Part shown: in pieces, positions 10,401 through 13,830 of the stretch
How positions within the stretch are numbered: the stretch's first letter is position 1
How the letters are laid out: every line of letters begins with the position of its first letter
The notes under the pieces: model-generated
Seen by the model: the letters and a program-made list of their open reading frames with translations, nothing else
Told to the model about the DNA's origin: nothing
Database searches by the model: none
Assembly (NCBI GenBank): GCA_029934265.1
Contig: JAOZMN010000043.1
Span: 1-13,830, forward strand
Source: Bacteroidales bacterium
GTDB lineage: Bacteria > Bacteroidota > Bacteroidia > Bacteroidales > JAADGE01
Reading direction: 5' to 3'
DNA: 13,830 nt
Program-made: the position numbers and the translations under genes

Positions 10401-11882
10401 AGGACGGCATTTATTATTTTTAACTATTAGAGTTACAGTTTCACTATTTGTCCAAGCTGTACTACAATTTCCTGAATGTGGCGAACTTAAAGCTACAATT
10501 TCTAAATCGTCTGCTTCGCCCCCTGAAATAGCAAAATCATCTATTGCAAAATATTTATTCAATGAAGAATTTTGATATACATAAAATCGGAATTGCATAC
10601 AACTTTCCCCTGAATAGTTACATAAATTGATGTCATGATTTGCCCATGTTGTAGAAGATTCGTCTCCGAGGTCTAAAAGCTCTGTCCAAGTTCCGGTTGT
10701 TCCTATTTTATACTGTAATAAAGCTCCATTATCCGAGAATGCTTTCCCATAATCTTCTTTCATTAAGAAAGACATAGTAGGATTTGTAACTTCAGAAAAA
10801 TCATAAACAGGAGATGTAAGATAAAAGTGTCCTGAAGATGATGCTGTTGCATCAAGATACCAGCTTTTATCTTTTCCGTCTGGTCCGCCAAAATATCCTC
10901 CTGGCAACTCTCCATGAGTAAAATATTTATTAGTGTTTCCACCGGTAGGATTAAAACCACCTCTTGTATCATCAAAATTCATAGAATAAGGGAAAGTACT
11001 AACTACTTGGTGTAAAGATGGATAAAATGTATTATTTGAAGGATATTCATCTCCTGTCAGGTTTGTATATATTTCAAAATCATATACGGCCTCATCGCTC
11101 AAATCGGCATCAGGAAAGGTAATATCAACTGATGATTTTTTTGCAATAGTCCCGGCATAAGTAATGGTATTATTATAAAAAAGTACGGTGTTTTTATATA
11201 TCTTGCATGTAACATCAAAATTAGAAATATCTGAAATTCCATGGTTATTAACTTTAACACTTATTGCTTCCGAATTAGTATATGCCGCAGCCGAACAATC
11301 AAGTACAGCCGGTGTATTAAGTGCAGTAACGCCGGCATCAGGGTCTGAGCTAACTATTACATCGTCAATAAACCAACCTATATAGTCTGCTCCTGTTTGC
11401 TCGAAACGGAAACGAATTTTTACTCCGTTTACACCTTGTGCCTCAGTTGTTATATCAACTGTTTGTAAAACAGGATTTGCTATTGAGCCTATATTATCTG
11501 CTTTAGCGAATGTTGTTTTGTTTATCCAAGTAGAACCGTCCCATACATCTACATATCCGAAAGTTCCCTCTGTACCACCGGGCCAGTATGTATAATACTG
11601 TAGAGTTATTTGAGTTCTGTTAGCATCACAGTTGAAAGTTTTAGTGGTTAATATTCCGTTATCTACTCCAATATCATCATTAAAAACGGCATAGTAAGCT
11701 CCGGAGCAATCAGGGTCGCCTGAGCCGAAAGTTGCTTCTGCATTTGTAAATTCCCACAGTCCTGTTTTAGCCCACGATGTTGGAGTACTTGAATCAGTAA
11801 ATTCTTGGTCTATTAAAATTTGTGCTTGTGTATAACTGAAAATTAACAAAAACGACAGGCAAAATAAAGCGACTTTTTTCAT
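1..11882 (-). CDS. Giant multidomain secreted surface protein, probable T9SS cargo/adhesin (3' end outside the window)
   Basis: One open frame of 3,960 complete codons plus two bases runs from ATG at 11882-11880 off the left edge, giving over 400 kDa by rough estimate. Residue n starts at 11882-3(n-1). ATG codons at 10982, 8303, 6125, 4424, 3095, 1400 and 497 are all in phase, so there is no net frameshift. The start is chosen because it opens a signal peptide and lies 38 nt after a promoter-like element. Order: signal peptide 1-20; seven jelly-roll plus CARDB-like modules 22-2035; PPC-like domain 2036-2181; beta-helix opening 2191-2272; four LamG domains 2276-3147; remaining beta-helix 3148-3491; C-terminal region 3492-3960 like those before T9SS type A sorting domains. 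These folds usually bind carbohydrate, protein or matrix. No catalytic domain is seen, so a cell-surface or released adhesin is inferred. The exact ligand is unknown. The sorting domain and stop codon are expected just left of position 1. Confidence 0.93.
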   Translation of the reverse strand, partial: MKKVALFCLSFLLIFSYTQAQILIDQEFTDSSTPTSWAKTGLWEFTNAEATFGSGDPDCSGAYYAVFNDDIGVDNGILTTKTFNCDANRTQITLQYYTYWPGGTEGTFGYVDVWDGSTWINKTTFAKADNIGSIANPVLQTVDITTEAQGVNGVKIRFRFEQTGADYIGWFIDDVIVSSDPDAGVTALNTPAVLDCSAAAYTNSEAISVKVNNHGISDISNFDVTCKIYKNTVLFYNNTITYAGTIAKKSSVDITFPDADLSDEAVYDFEIYTNLTGDEYPSNNTFYPSLHQVVSTFPYSMNFDDTRGGFNPTGGNTNKYFTHGELPGGYFGGPDGKDKSWYLDATASSSGHFYLTSPVYDFSEVTNPTMSFLMKEDYGKAFSDNGALLQYKIGTTGTWTELLDLGDESSTTWANHDINLCNYSGESCMQFRFYVYQNSSLNKYFAIDDFAISGGEADDLEIVALSSPHSGNCSTAWTNSETVTLIVKNNKCRPLTNVPIKIELNKGGIIETINETFDITVRNNYQFITLPTPLTLMNGGGDYEIICTLTDNTGGTGLDYYNDNDNTNDIKTVHRIEKIKIAGGISNDDNEEFTGNDAGWYSYTSDANKARPFVHGTLDAGYLGGADSKGDSWYLLDNIVGCWDCSYDSYLQSPQYDLTEKTNPELSFYIKSNYPDPELKIRVNNGAWQSISSDLVEDTDAPNAWTLKTFNLCDYSGQACVQFRFEVRSGHNNIKKMAIDDFKISGGEYDDLEVQIEELPSAGTCANWGNENVKVFIENKTCRTIENVGLVISKTGGTPSTETLSTEYIPSIPRFSAAFYTTTATIDMTATSDYTITATIENQNTTASGLQYFEEAAGTVADNSINSDRVQNIDLTAGIIYHADYDSGNQGWVAQNNDGGGGNWQRWKREELPYLDGDGLNASKVKSWYVYVSPDENSSSGELYIESPSFDFSKGIVSPKLYMDIKHKLKYTDNRVRIEYSDNGGGWTKLGSGPAADWYNETNYWKSSFSDPVDEWKTVSWSLCDFVGKTCVRFRIHAWSRKSNDDNYRFAFDDFKIVDGIDLGVTTLVSPVEDVYCLYSANEKVTVTLVNNSCSDYNGTVDVKCDITDATTTTLNGSFVGVIPAGGSVNYELPGDFNMLAVGNYNFDISIDKPAEYNQGDNTYNKDIEVKTIEVAVATPVSTERLDSDFNTGMENWYSETTTGTSEFLQGNLPADYIGGEVTDQCWYLDNKHEKDVIYLYSPKYNIVNIENPAIAFDFMETLNHHAWGTGEKYYSYLQVYDENYVPQSGETKEHKWRSLECLSTEKASTDMNTDTKEWTEKYYSLCDYANRDCLRFRIYVYKPGSTGKFAFDNFTILENPENIRATAIIDPDPDASFCLYSANQTVQLEIENKSCGTIASGTVLPITYEVTGIVNTGLVAENYTLPADLLEDTKTIVPFTTTFDMTPIGTYNIDCKANLPTDNFIKDNVEISVIDVNNPKIIVPSDYEQPFDTDGDWTATANWSHGVPTILGGPGTEGNSWSIPNTTGTSLLYSPIFDLSGASNPGISFSIKAKTTNNSDRKISIQYKAGASGTWSNIDEKIGGFQVNWTTWHNLFYKYCNTTNNDCVQFRFVAVEADVIIDNFEVMEADISLDITDIIDPVSPTECLYSNNQAVTVEITNKSCQNLTSGTIIPLTYQVTGIVNTGLIAEDFELVADLNSGATTTYTFANRFDMTAIGSYNIVTDVNYIGEAFDKDDTHSVSAEVLTTKISAIPDLQDFSDNTDVWYTKETNGDGTKMFRRGILPADYLGGAEGRGVSWYIDATTNHASKSSYRLYSPVYDLTGLTNPTLSFEYKKNYYSDGENSVRLYKSVNGAAWVSVTDFLAVPHTSEWTSLTYNLCSEKDDCVQFIFYIYHKSSTTNGRLAVDNFAVNDNPIDAMVTNLRGCINGDFGTTGLDIEVTNNDIPFCNPNIPATITSIDLYYSIDGTVTGPINKTGLNITAGNSEIINIAGVVVQDIGAEVIAWCKLPNGATDYISHNDSFTADPDSSDPLIGWPSCNDHCDYAIELLNTVTSTSQTANASANADEDPAYACGASLERTIWYYFTTDCNGGDVTVTFQNIGGASCVHGIQVSINKIIGSPCQADETTNYEEVVCVDRGEVGDLTNIVESFIADPDTKYYITIDGFAGQSCGFDIKLEGAVAFDPADALTGTYTIGSSGANNYDNFQSAFTALEDYGINGNVTFEAVDKEYTEQLDLELICRKDPTNTITFKSYCDDCVRAKVKFDANSECVAGASKALEFDGSNDYVELANESNFDFDSDDKITIEMWIKTNATDDRLLSKMNHSTPYRGYEMNLTAGKLHFYFISSWSGNALEETGTTVINDGVWHHIAITYDGSSDATGLKFYIDGVLETTTVIKNTLTGTILNDYQVVLGRRRNRTIGYYNGEMDEVRIWNTERTEAEIQANICNTLTGNEAGLIAYYDMEDDGCELTDRTTNANNGTLTNMACVSDWVQDELPESFENINVLDFDGSNDYVAANSVCTTLNNPEDLTYEAWIKTTQTGSFYAISAFETSAGVSKILICLKNNFLNVWVGTDRIGTAVINDDLWHHIAMVKDDTDFKIYVDGVLDKSFTATVNIPNDGRFSIGQRWTNSTTTDQFFKGRIDEVRIWNTARTATEIDDNKDATLTGAEANLVAYYNMESVYGSTLLDRTTNGNDGTLTNMEPVWVNENLQTVNETYAMNFDGTNDNVKIANESSLDFERTDAFSIELLVKTTDTQGILVSKMQSSSPHRGYELGIDGGKIQAILRNSTSSNRLFERTVSAINDDSWHHIAVSYDGSSNASGLKIYIDGVEETTTIIDQNLSATISTTLPITIGLRPGFSSYIFKGEIDEVRIWNDVRTATEIDDNKSVNLVGNEAGLVAYYDMEEGKGNSITDQSNNSHKGTLNNMNCDWITEKEIATTKESTVLDFDGTNDKVTLDALPALTDFSVEFWATLRNYGEYENYLSNQDNKFCMYLNNDKEIKFMFNDAYYTSSYVMPLNTWTHVALSYNSTSNDFIMYINGIQEFTFNRNYDYPSDDWILANNPGWSSKYGNLKLDEFRFWSTTRTETEINDNMFTTVNTHTDLIASYDFEDGSGTTLTNRNNPGTHNGTLTNMQTTLAWLTTDLPTNNGIDPALLSSGNYVMKLAGTSFINFDRIDFEALNDATAQVIQTVDVHDITFNDCIFTGAETTTDNTGAMSLITMTNTVQNNNVIFTDNQFLNGSFAFDYTGSHYNQGVEIKNNVFTNQAAGALKLVKSDSPQVNDNLITTNSTRDDYTAISFTDITTSLEIRRNEITSSTADGTGILLNSIIAVSGTEGIISNNMIAIGNDADSYGINFDGTTTSEYLNIYFNSVNVNSPSSTTGQALRIENLDNSNIKNNIFESKTGEAAKIVTSLNATSGVRDYNNYMPGFAPIETHNILSFSDFTSPTDLHLTTGTFKDAGVAISGITTDFDGETRDDPPFIGADEFLGLMSWTGNTNSDWNNTGNWNLGVNSTVLQVPGKGTSVSITDVTPKDQPLTNNSTSGLAEARNLSISNNAVMEVESGKYLTVYENFNNAGTFIVKSNATGTGSFIPKGTYTNTGTTSMELYLSGGKFHYISSPITNKSVWDGAFYLWDETIKDRWLENDFVDWSDGTTPNTTWGWATPSGTMTPGRGYVDLPSSNKTATFTGEFNNGPVTFSLDYTNHGATAVQDVFNGWNIVGNPYPSTLNWNSPGVVLNDAVDNAIYVYADDGTHNYDLYKYYMKGEKDSPYPDIAVNASEAYCQLAPGQSAMVRANAAGGQIVINNEAREHTNVNFFKSGNEIHPDLLRLQVDLAGVTDETIIRFIPGTTSEYDGRYDAFKRYSKKSKVPQIYCPTGISNLAINTLPELTDGTVVPIVLKAGEAGKYTISATELNFEIGVTPYLIDKKLKKRVNLIETPKYTFKADAEYYDNRFVI
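1410..2441 (-). other. C-terminal (main) part of the parallel beta-helix domain
   Basis: Residues 3148-3491 contain short PbH1-type rungs with the usual Asn-rich turns: NYVMKLAGTSFINFDRIDF, VHDITFNDCIF, VEIKNNVFTNQ, PQVNDNLITTNS, LEIRRNEITSS, GIISNNMIAIG, LNIYFNSVNVN and SNIKNNIFES. The end, DLHLTTGTFKDAGV followed by ITTDFDGETRDDPPFIGADEF, is a standard ending of these beta-helices in Bacteroidota secreted proteins. No pectate-lyase catalytic set was recognised, so a structural or binding role is inferred. Confidence 0.8.
2442..5057 (-). repeat. Four tandem LamG (concanavalin A-like) domains
   Basis: Domains at residues 2276-2503 (5057-4374), 2507-2714 (4364-3741), 2719-2942 (3728-3057) and 2947-3147 (3044-2442). 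Each starts with a strand such as LEFDGSNDYVEL, MNFDGTNDNVKI or LDFDGTNDKVTL. Each continues with a MWIKT/EAWIKT/EFWAT strand, a WHHIA or WTHVA motif, a strand such as FYIDGVLETT or MYINGIQEF, then DEVRIWN or DEFRFWS, RTxxEIxDN, a YYDMEDG-like motif and a closing NGTLTNM. These are hallmarks of the LamG-like jelly-roll fold widespread in surface adhesins and polysaccharide-binding proteins. Domains 1 and 3 are most alike, sharing ANES, SKM, RGYE and DGSS.A.GLK.YIDGV.ETT. Domain 4 is most divergent and lacks that block. The cassette sits between the two halves of a beta-helix. The ligand is unknown. Confidence 0.88.
5067..5312 (-). other. N-terminal part of a right-handed parallel beta-helix domain
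   Basis: Residues 2191-2272 read TGTYTIGSSGANNYDNF, then a short helix (QSAFTALEDYG), then INGNVTFEA, EYTEQLDLELI and NTITFKSY. This is the usual opening of pectate-lyase-like beta-helix domains in Bacteroidota secreted proteins (TYTIGG..YxTFxxAVxAL...GPVTFxV..GTYxEQ..I......NTVTFxS). In such proteins the coil continues at once with a segment like NYVLxLNGADYITF. Here that continuation appears only at residue 3163 (NYVMKLAGTSFINF), after four LamG domains. Confidence 0.7.
5340..5777 (-). other. PPC-like (pre-peptidase C-terminal type) beta-sandwich domain
   Basis: Residues 2036-2181 begin WPSCNDHCDYAIEL and continue with an ACG...ERTIWYYFTTDC strand, a C...C segment around EEVVCVDRGEV, and KYYITIDGFAGQSCGFDIKL. 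This order (NDxCxxAIxL, then WYxFT, then YYIxIDGY, then F.I.L) is the pattern of PPC-like domains common in Bacteroidota secreted proteins. It has about seven cysteines, so disulfides are likely. It separates the seven-module array from the beta-helix/LamG part. PPC-type domains are non-catalytic and often assist folding or binding. The assignment is by pattern only. Confidence 0.6.
5778..11819 (-). repeat. Seven tandem jelly-roll + CARDB-like modules (residues 22-2035)
   Basis: Jelly-roll/CARDB pairs by residue: 22-179/180-294, 295-455/456-582, 583-747/748-877, 878-1060/1061-1181, 1182-1358/1359-1483, 1484-1629/1630-1752 and 1754-1913/1914-2035. Jelly rolls, about 145-185 residues each, open with a phrase such as NFDDTRGGF or DFSDNTDVWY. 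Most carry a central LPxxYxGG...SWYLD-like motif (for example SWYLD at 340-344). They close with CxQFRFxVY followed by AIDDFxI, as in MAM-type and related Bacteroidota adhesin domains. Each is followed by an Ig-like domain opening C-(L/A)Y-x-x-NExVxVxVxN-x-x-C, resembling CARDB. In jelly rolls 2-7 a cysteine in an LCxY-like segment is paired with one 6-8 residues later; CARDB parts 2-6 carry a second cysteine pair. Both are likely disulfides. Modules 5 and 6 are the closest pair. Family names rest on motif reading, and boundaries are good to about 10 residues. Confidence 0.8.
11823..11882 (-). other. Signal peptide of the giant protein
   Basis: Residues 1-20 have a basic start (MKK), a hydrophobic core (VALFCLSFLLIF) and a polar end SYTQA, with likely signal peptidase I cleavage before Gln21. 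This fits Sec export followed by T9SS passage across the outer membrane. Cys8 lies inside the hydrophobic core, not at a lipobox, so the protein is not read as a lipoprotein. Confidence 0.9.
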
Positions 11883-11922
11883 TGTATTAAAATTTATGGA
11901 TTAGCAAATAATTTTAATACAA
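11882..11922. repeat. Perfect 13-bp inverted repeat from the -7 element to the start codon
   Basis: TTGTATTAAAATT at 11882-11894 is exactly complementary to AATTTTAATACAA at 11910-11922, with a 15-nt spacer. One arm overlaps the last three bases of the -7 element; the other includes the first base of the ATG. It could be an operator in DNA. In RNA only about 5-8 A-U-rich pairs would form, because most of the upstream arm lies before the predicted transcription start. Confidence 0.5.
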
Positions 11923-11950
11923 AAATAAGTGCTTAATAGGCACAAGTCAA
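11920..11950 (-). promoter_or_regulatory. Candidate Bacteroidota promoter of the giant gene
   Basis: On the minus strand, TTG at 11950-11948 (preceded by C) is separated by exactly 20 nt from TATTTTTG at 11927-11920, a full match to the -7 consensus TAnnTTTG. Transcription would start near 11917-11914, giving a leader of about 32-35 nt. No Shine-Dalgarno sequence is present; the A/T-rich stretch before ATG is normal for the phylum. Confidence 0.6.
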
Positions 11951-11957
11951 GCTTGTG
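11941..11957. promoter_or_regulatory. 17-bp dyad over the -33 element, possible operator
   Basis: CACAAG (11941-11946) and CTTGTG (11952-11957) form a perfect 6-bp inverted repeat around a 5-bp centre that holds the TTG of the -33 element. The minus strand also reads CTTG-A-CTTG, a short direct repeat. The location suits a regulator-binding site, but the arms are short and chance is possible. Confidence 0.3.
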
Positions 11958-12058
11958 TTGTTCGGAATGTAATGTTTTTATACATCTTTATTTTATAACT
12001 TTCTAACTATAAGCAACATAAAACATGGGTTGTTAATCTTATTTTGCTTAAAACAGAA

Positions 12059-12082
12059 GTACCGAATTATACAATTCGGTAC
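12059..12082 (-). terminator. Hairpin downstream of the regulator, probable terminator
   Basis: GTACCGAATT (12059-12068), a four-base loop and AATTCGGTAC (12073-12082) make a perfect 10-bp stem that begins 13 nt after the regulator's TAA. On the minus strand it is followed by TTCTGTTTT, a weak T tract. The position and stem suggest an intrinsic terminator of modest strength separating the regulator from the giant gene. Confidence 0.6.
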
Positions 12083-12095
12083 ATTTAAGTTTAGC

Positions 12096-13694
12096 TTATG
12101 AATTTTTGCGGTAAAAAGATGGGGTTAGTCCGGTGATTTTTTTAAACGAATTATTAAATGTAGTCTTAGATTTATATCCGGATAATTGAGCAATTCCGGC
12201 AATCGAATATTTATCATACACAGAAGATGATAATAATGTTTGTGCATATTTTATTCTATATTTATTCACGAAATCGTTATAGTTGTGTCCATGATATTTG
12301 TTAATAGTTTTGGATATACTCGTTGGACGTACATTAAGTTTAGCAGCAATCATTGTTTGCGATAGTTCTATATTAAGGAATATTTCTTTATGCTCAAATA
12401 GTTCTATTATTTTGGTATATATTATTTGTTCCGTTTTATCAGGTCGTAAATAAACTATTTCTTTGGCATTTTCTATAACTTCCTCTTCTACTTTTATTAT
12501 TTCTTTATTTTTCTGAAGTAGATTTTTCTTTACTTTTTTGTTTTTTAAGAAATATACTAATACTAATACGAAAGCTATTATTACTATTACCAAAATAATC
12601 AATAAATATTTAATATTATTTTGATTATTTAATATTTCTAATTCATTTAGTTTATTTTTATTTTGAGCTTCGCTATATTTATGTCGTATTGTCAGTAACT
12701 GTATATCATATTTATTTTTCTCCTTCGATATTTCTTTTTCTTTTTCATAAGAAAGTAAATTAAATTCTAATGCTTTTTCATAATTATTTGTTTTTTTATA
12801 ATATCTGTATAAATTTTGATATGAATTTTGAATTACTTCTTTATAATTTATTTTTTCGGAATAAAATAATGCCTTTTTAGTAATTTCAAACCATTTTTTT
12901 AATTCTCCTTTTGTTTCATAAATGAGACTTATATTGTAATATATTACCGATAAAGAATTATAGTCCTGAATATTTTTTGCTATTTTTTCGGCTTGTGTAT
13001 AAAAATAAATCGCTTTTTGGTTCTTATTTTTGCCTGAATATATCATAGCAATATTGTTAAAATTATTTATTTTCTGTCCTGCTGTGGCATTTTCCATGTT
13101 TATATTTTCAAAAATCTGCAAAGCTTTATCTATTTTTTTCTGAGTATATAATATAAGGGCATAATTGTTTTTTACCGTTATTAACTCCGAATCCTTTTTA
13201 AGTTTTGTAAAAATGGATTTTGCTTTATTCAAATAATTTATTGCATTTTCAGGCATCGAAATTTGCACATAAACATTAGACATTTTTAAATAGTTGTCTG
13301 CTCTTATAAATTCAGCATCAGTAAGTGCAAAACAAGAATCTGCTTTCAAATAATTTTCTAATGCTTTTTTATAAGTAGCAGTATGGTACTCTATGATTCC
13401 TCTTGTCCTATAACATAAGCCTAATAAATTATTATTATTTAAGTTTGATGCAATATTATATGCAGAGTCGGAGTATAATTTAGCATAAAACACGTCGCTT
13501 TCAATTAAGGTATTAGAAAATTCCAAATACATCTTACTTTTTATGCTATCTGTTATTTCATGTTTTATTGAAATTTCAAATTCAAGTTTTTTTTCTTGAA
13601 ATATAGTATCTGTTATATCTTGTGCTTGGTTTATAGATATAGCAACGAAAATAAAAAGTATAGTTACAAAAAGATATTTTGATTTATTTTTCAT
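12096..13694 (-). CDS. Membrane-spanning TPR-sensor/AraC-family transcriptional regulator
   Basis: A complete 532-residue protein. Residues 1-25 are a signal peptide (basic start, hydrophobic YLFVTILFIFVAIS core, cleavage near INQA). Residues about 55-320 are paired amphipathic helices of TPR type, for example AIYFYTQAEKIAKNI and ALEFNLLSYEKEK, predicted extracytoplasmic. A charged, coiled-coil-like stretch (320-360) leads to one membrane segment at 363-383 and a second charged linker (384-412). Residues about 430-532 are an AraC/XylS-type domain: a first helix-turn-helix at 444-469 (LSQTMIAAKLNV...SISKTINKYHG) and the family signature IAQLSGYKSKTTFNNSFKK...GLTPSFYRK at 501-530. There are no kinase or receiver motifs, so it is read as a one-component regulator that senses outside the cytoplasm and binds DNA inside. 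Bacteroidota have many such TPR-AraC proteins; ligand and targets are unknown. It lies directly upstream of the giant gene in the same direction, but with its own terminator and promoter-like elements. Confidence 0.88.
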   Translation of the reverse strand: MKNKSKYLFVTILFIFVAISINQAQDITDTIFQEKKLEFEISIKHEITDSIKSKMYLEFSNTLIESDVFYAKLYSDSAYNIASNLNNNNLLGLCYRTRGIIEYHTATYKKALENYLKADSCFALTDAEFIRADNYLKMSNVYVQISMPENAINYLNKAKSIFTKLKKDSELITVKNNYALILYTQKKIDKALQIFENINMENATAGQKINNFNNIAMIYSGKNKNQKAIYFYTQAEKIAKNIQDYNSLSVIYYNISLIYETKGELKKWFEITKKALFYSEKINYKEVIQNSYQNLYRYYKKTNNYEKALEFNLLSYEKEKEISKEKNKYDIQLLTIRHKYSEAQNKNKLNELEILNNQNNIKYLLIILVIVIIAFVLVLVYFLKNKKVKKNLLQKNKEIIKVEEEVIENAKEIVYLRPDKTEQIIYTKIIELFEHKEIFLNIELSQTMIAAKLNVRPTSISKTINKYHGHNYNDFVNKYRIKYAQTLLSSSVYDKYSIAGIAQLSGYKSKTTFNNSFKKITGLTPSFYRKNS

Positions 13695-13698
13695 TTTC

Positions 13699-13730
13699 CA
13701 AAATTAGTTTTTTTAAAATTATCTTACAAA
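13699..13730 (-). promoter_or_regulatory. Candidate promoter of the regulator gene, nearly leaderless
   Basis: On the minus strand, TTTG at 13730-13727 is followed after exactly 20 nt by TAATTTTG at 13706-13699, a full match to the Bacteroidota -33/-7 pattern. Only four bases separate the -7 element from the ATG, so transcription would start at or within a few bases of the start codon. In such AT-rich DNA a chance match cannot be excluded. Confidence 0.4.
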
Positions 13731-13813
13731 TAAATCAAAATAATGTTATGCAAAAAACTGGCATGTTTCATATAGTAGACATCTTTCCAATTAATATTTT
13801 ATGATAAGTTTCT

Positions 13814-13821
13814 CAAATTTA
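13814..13821 (-). promoter_or_regulatory. Alternative -7 element for the regulator
   Basis: TAAATTTG on the minus strand matches TAnnTTTG and would give a leader of about 115 nt. Its -33 element would lie beyond the right edge of the window, so it cannot be judged. Apart from these two promoter candidates, 13695-13830 shows nothing recognisable. Confidence 0.2.
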
Positions 13822-13830
13822 CTAAGGCAG

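Larger units (their letters stand above)
11883..12095. other. Intergenic region between regulator and giant gene
   Basis: This 213-nt gap holds the regulator's hairpin terminator (12059-12082), the candidate promoter (11950-11920) and two inverted repeats. The middle, about 11958-12058, is plain AT-rich sequence with no gene, RNA or strong motif recognised. Confidence 0.7.

Noticed and set aside
2603..10975. Minus-strand frames at 2603-2806, 6413-6694, 7226-7408, 8699-8950 and 10763-10975
   Set aside because: All are in the same wrong phase relative to the giant gene (offset by one base) and have no domain content; the giant frame reads through each with clear motifs.
1..11882. Giant gene as a pseudogene or several genes
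   Set aside because: No in-frame stop was found and in-frame ATG codons from 11882 to 497 stay in phase; domain motifs continue without a break.
11857..11882. Lipoprotein signal because of Cys8
   Set aside because: The cysteine lies inside the hydrophobic core with no lipobox; SYTQA-Q is a better signal peptidase I site.
11883..12095. Riboswitch or small RNA in the gap
   Set aside because: Only a simple terminator hairpin and AT-rich dyads are visible, and the predicted leader of about 32-35 nt is too short for a riboswitch.
12096..13694. Hybrid two-component system (HTCS-like) identity for the regulator
   Set aside because: There are no histidine kinase, ATPase or receiver motifs; only TPR, one membrane segment and the AraC domain are present.

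Overview
The window looks like chromosomal DNA of a Bacteroidota bacterium. It is strongly AT-rich. Two candidate promoters fit the Bacteroidota -33/-7 pattern (TTTG or TTG, 20 nt, TAnnTTTG), and no Shine-Dalgarno sequence is visible before either start. The main gene encodes a very large secreted protein whose domains and C-terminal region are typical of proteins exported by the type IX secretion system (T9SS). The genus cannot be told from the sequence.

Both genes lie on the minus strand. From right to left: (1) 13694-12096 is a complete 532-residue membrane-spanning regulator with a signal peptide, extracytoplasmic TPR repeats, one membrane segment and a cytoplasmic AraC-type DNA-binding domain. 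(2) 12095-11883 is a 213-nt gap with a perfect 10-bp hairpin just after the regulator (probable terminator), then a promoter-like pair of elements and two inverted repeats before the next start. (3) 11882 to position 1 is one uninterrupted reading frame of 3,960 complete codons that runs off the left edge. By-eye translation found no stop, and in-frame landmarks stay in phase over the whole length.

The giant protein reads in order as: signal peptide (1-20); seven tandem modules, each a MAM/LamG-like jelly roll followed by a CARDB-like Ig-type domain (22-2035); a PPC-like beta-sandwich (2036-2181); the opening of a parallel beta-helix (2191-2272); four tandem LamG domains (2276-3147); the rest of the beta-helix (3148-3491); and a C-terminal region (3492-3960) of the kind that precedes a T9SS sorting domain. 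The sorting domain and stop codon should lie just beyond the window. No catalytic domain is visible, so a surface adhesin or matrix/glycan-binding role is the most reasonable inference.

The most notable features are the nested architecture, with an LamG cassette of about 875 residues apparently inserted in a beta-helix; the cysteine-pair signature repeated through modules 2-7; and the inverted repeats around the giant gene's promoter, which make control by the neighbouring regulator a testable idea. The regulator's own promoter-like elements sit so close to its ATG that a nearly leaderless mRNA is predicted. No RNA genes, mobile elements, CRISPR arrays, phage genes or defence genes were seen.
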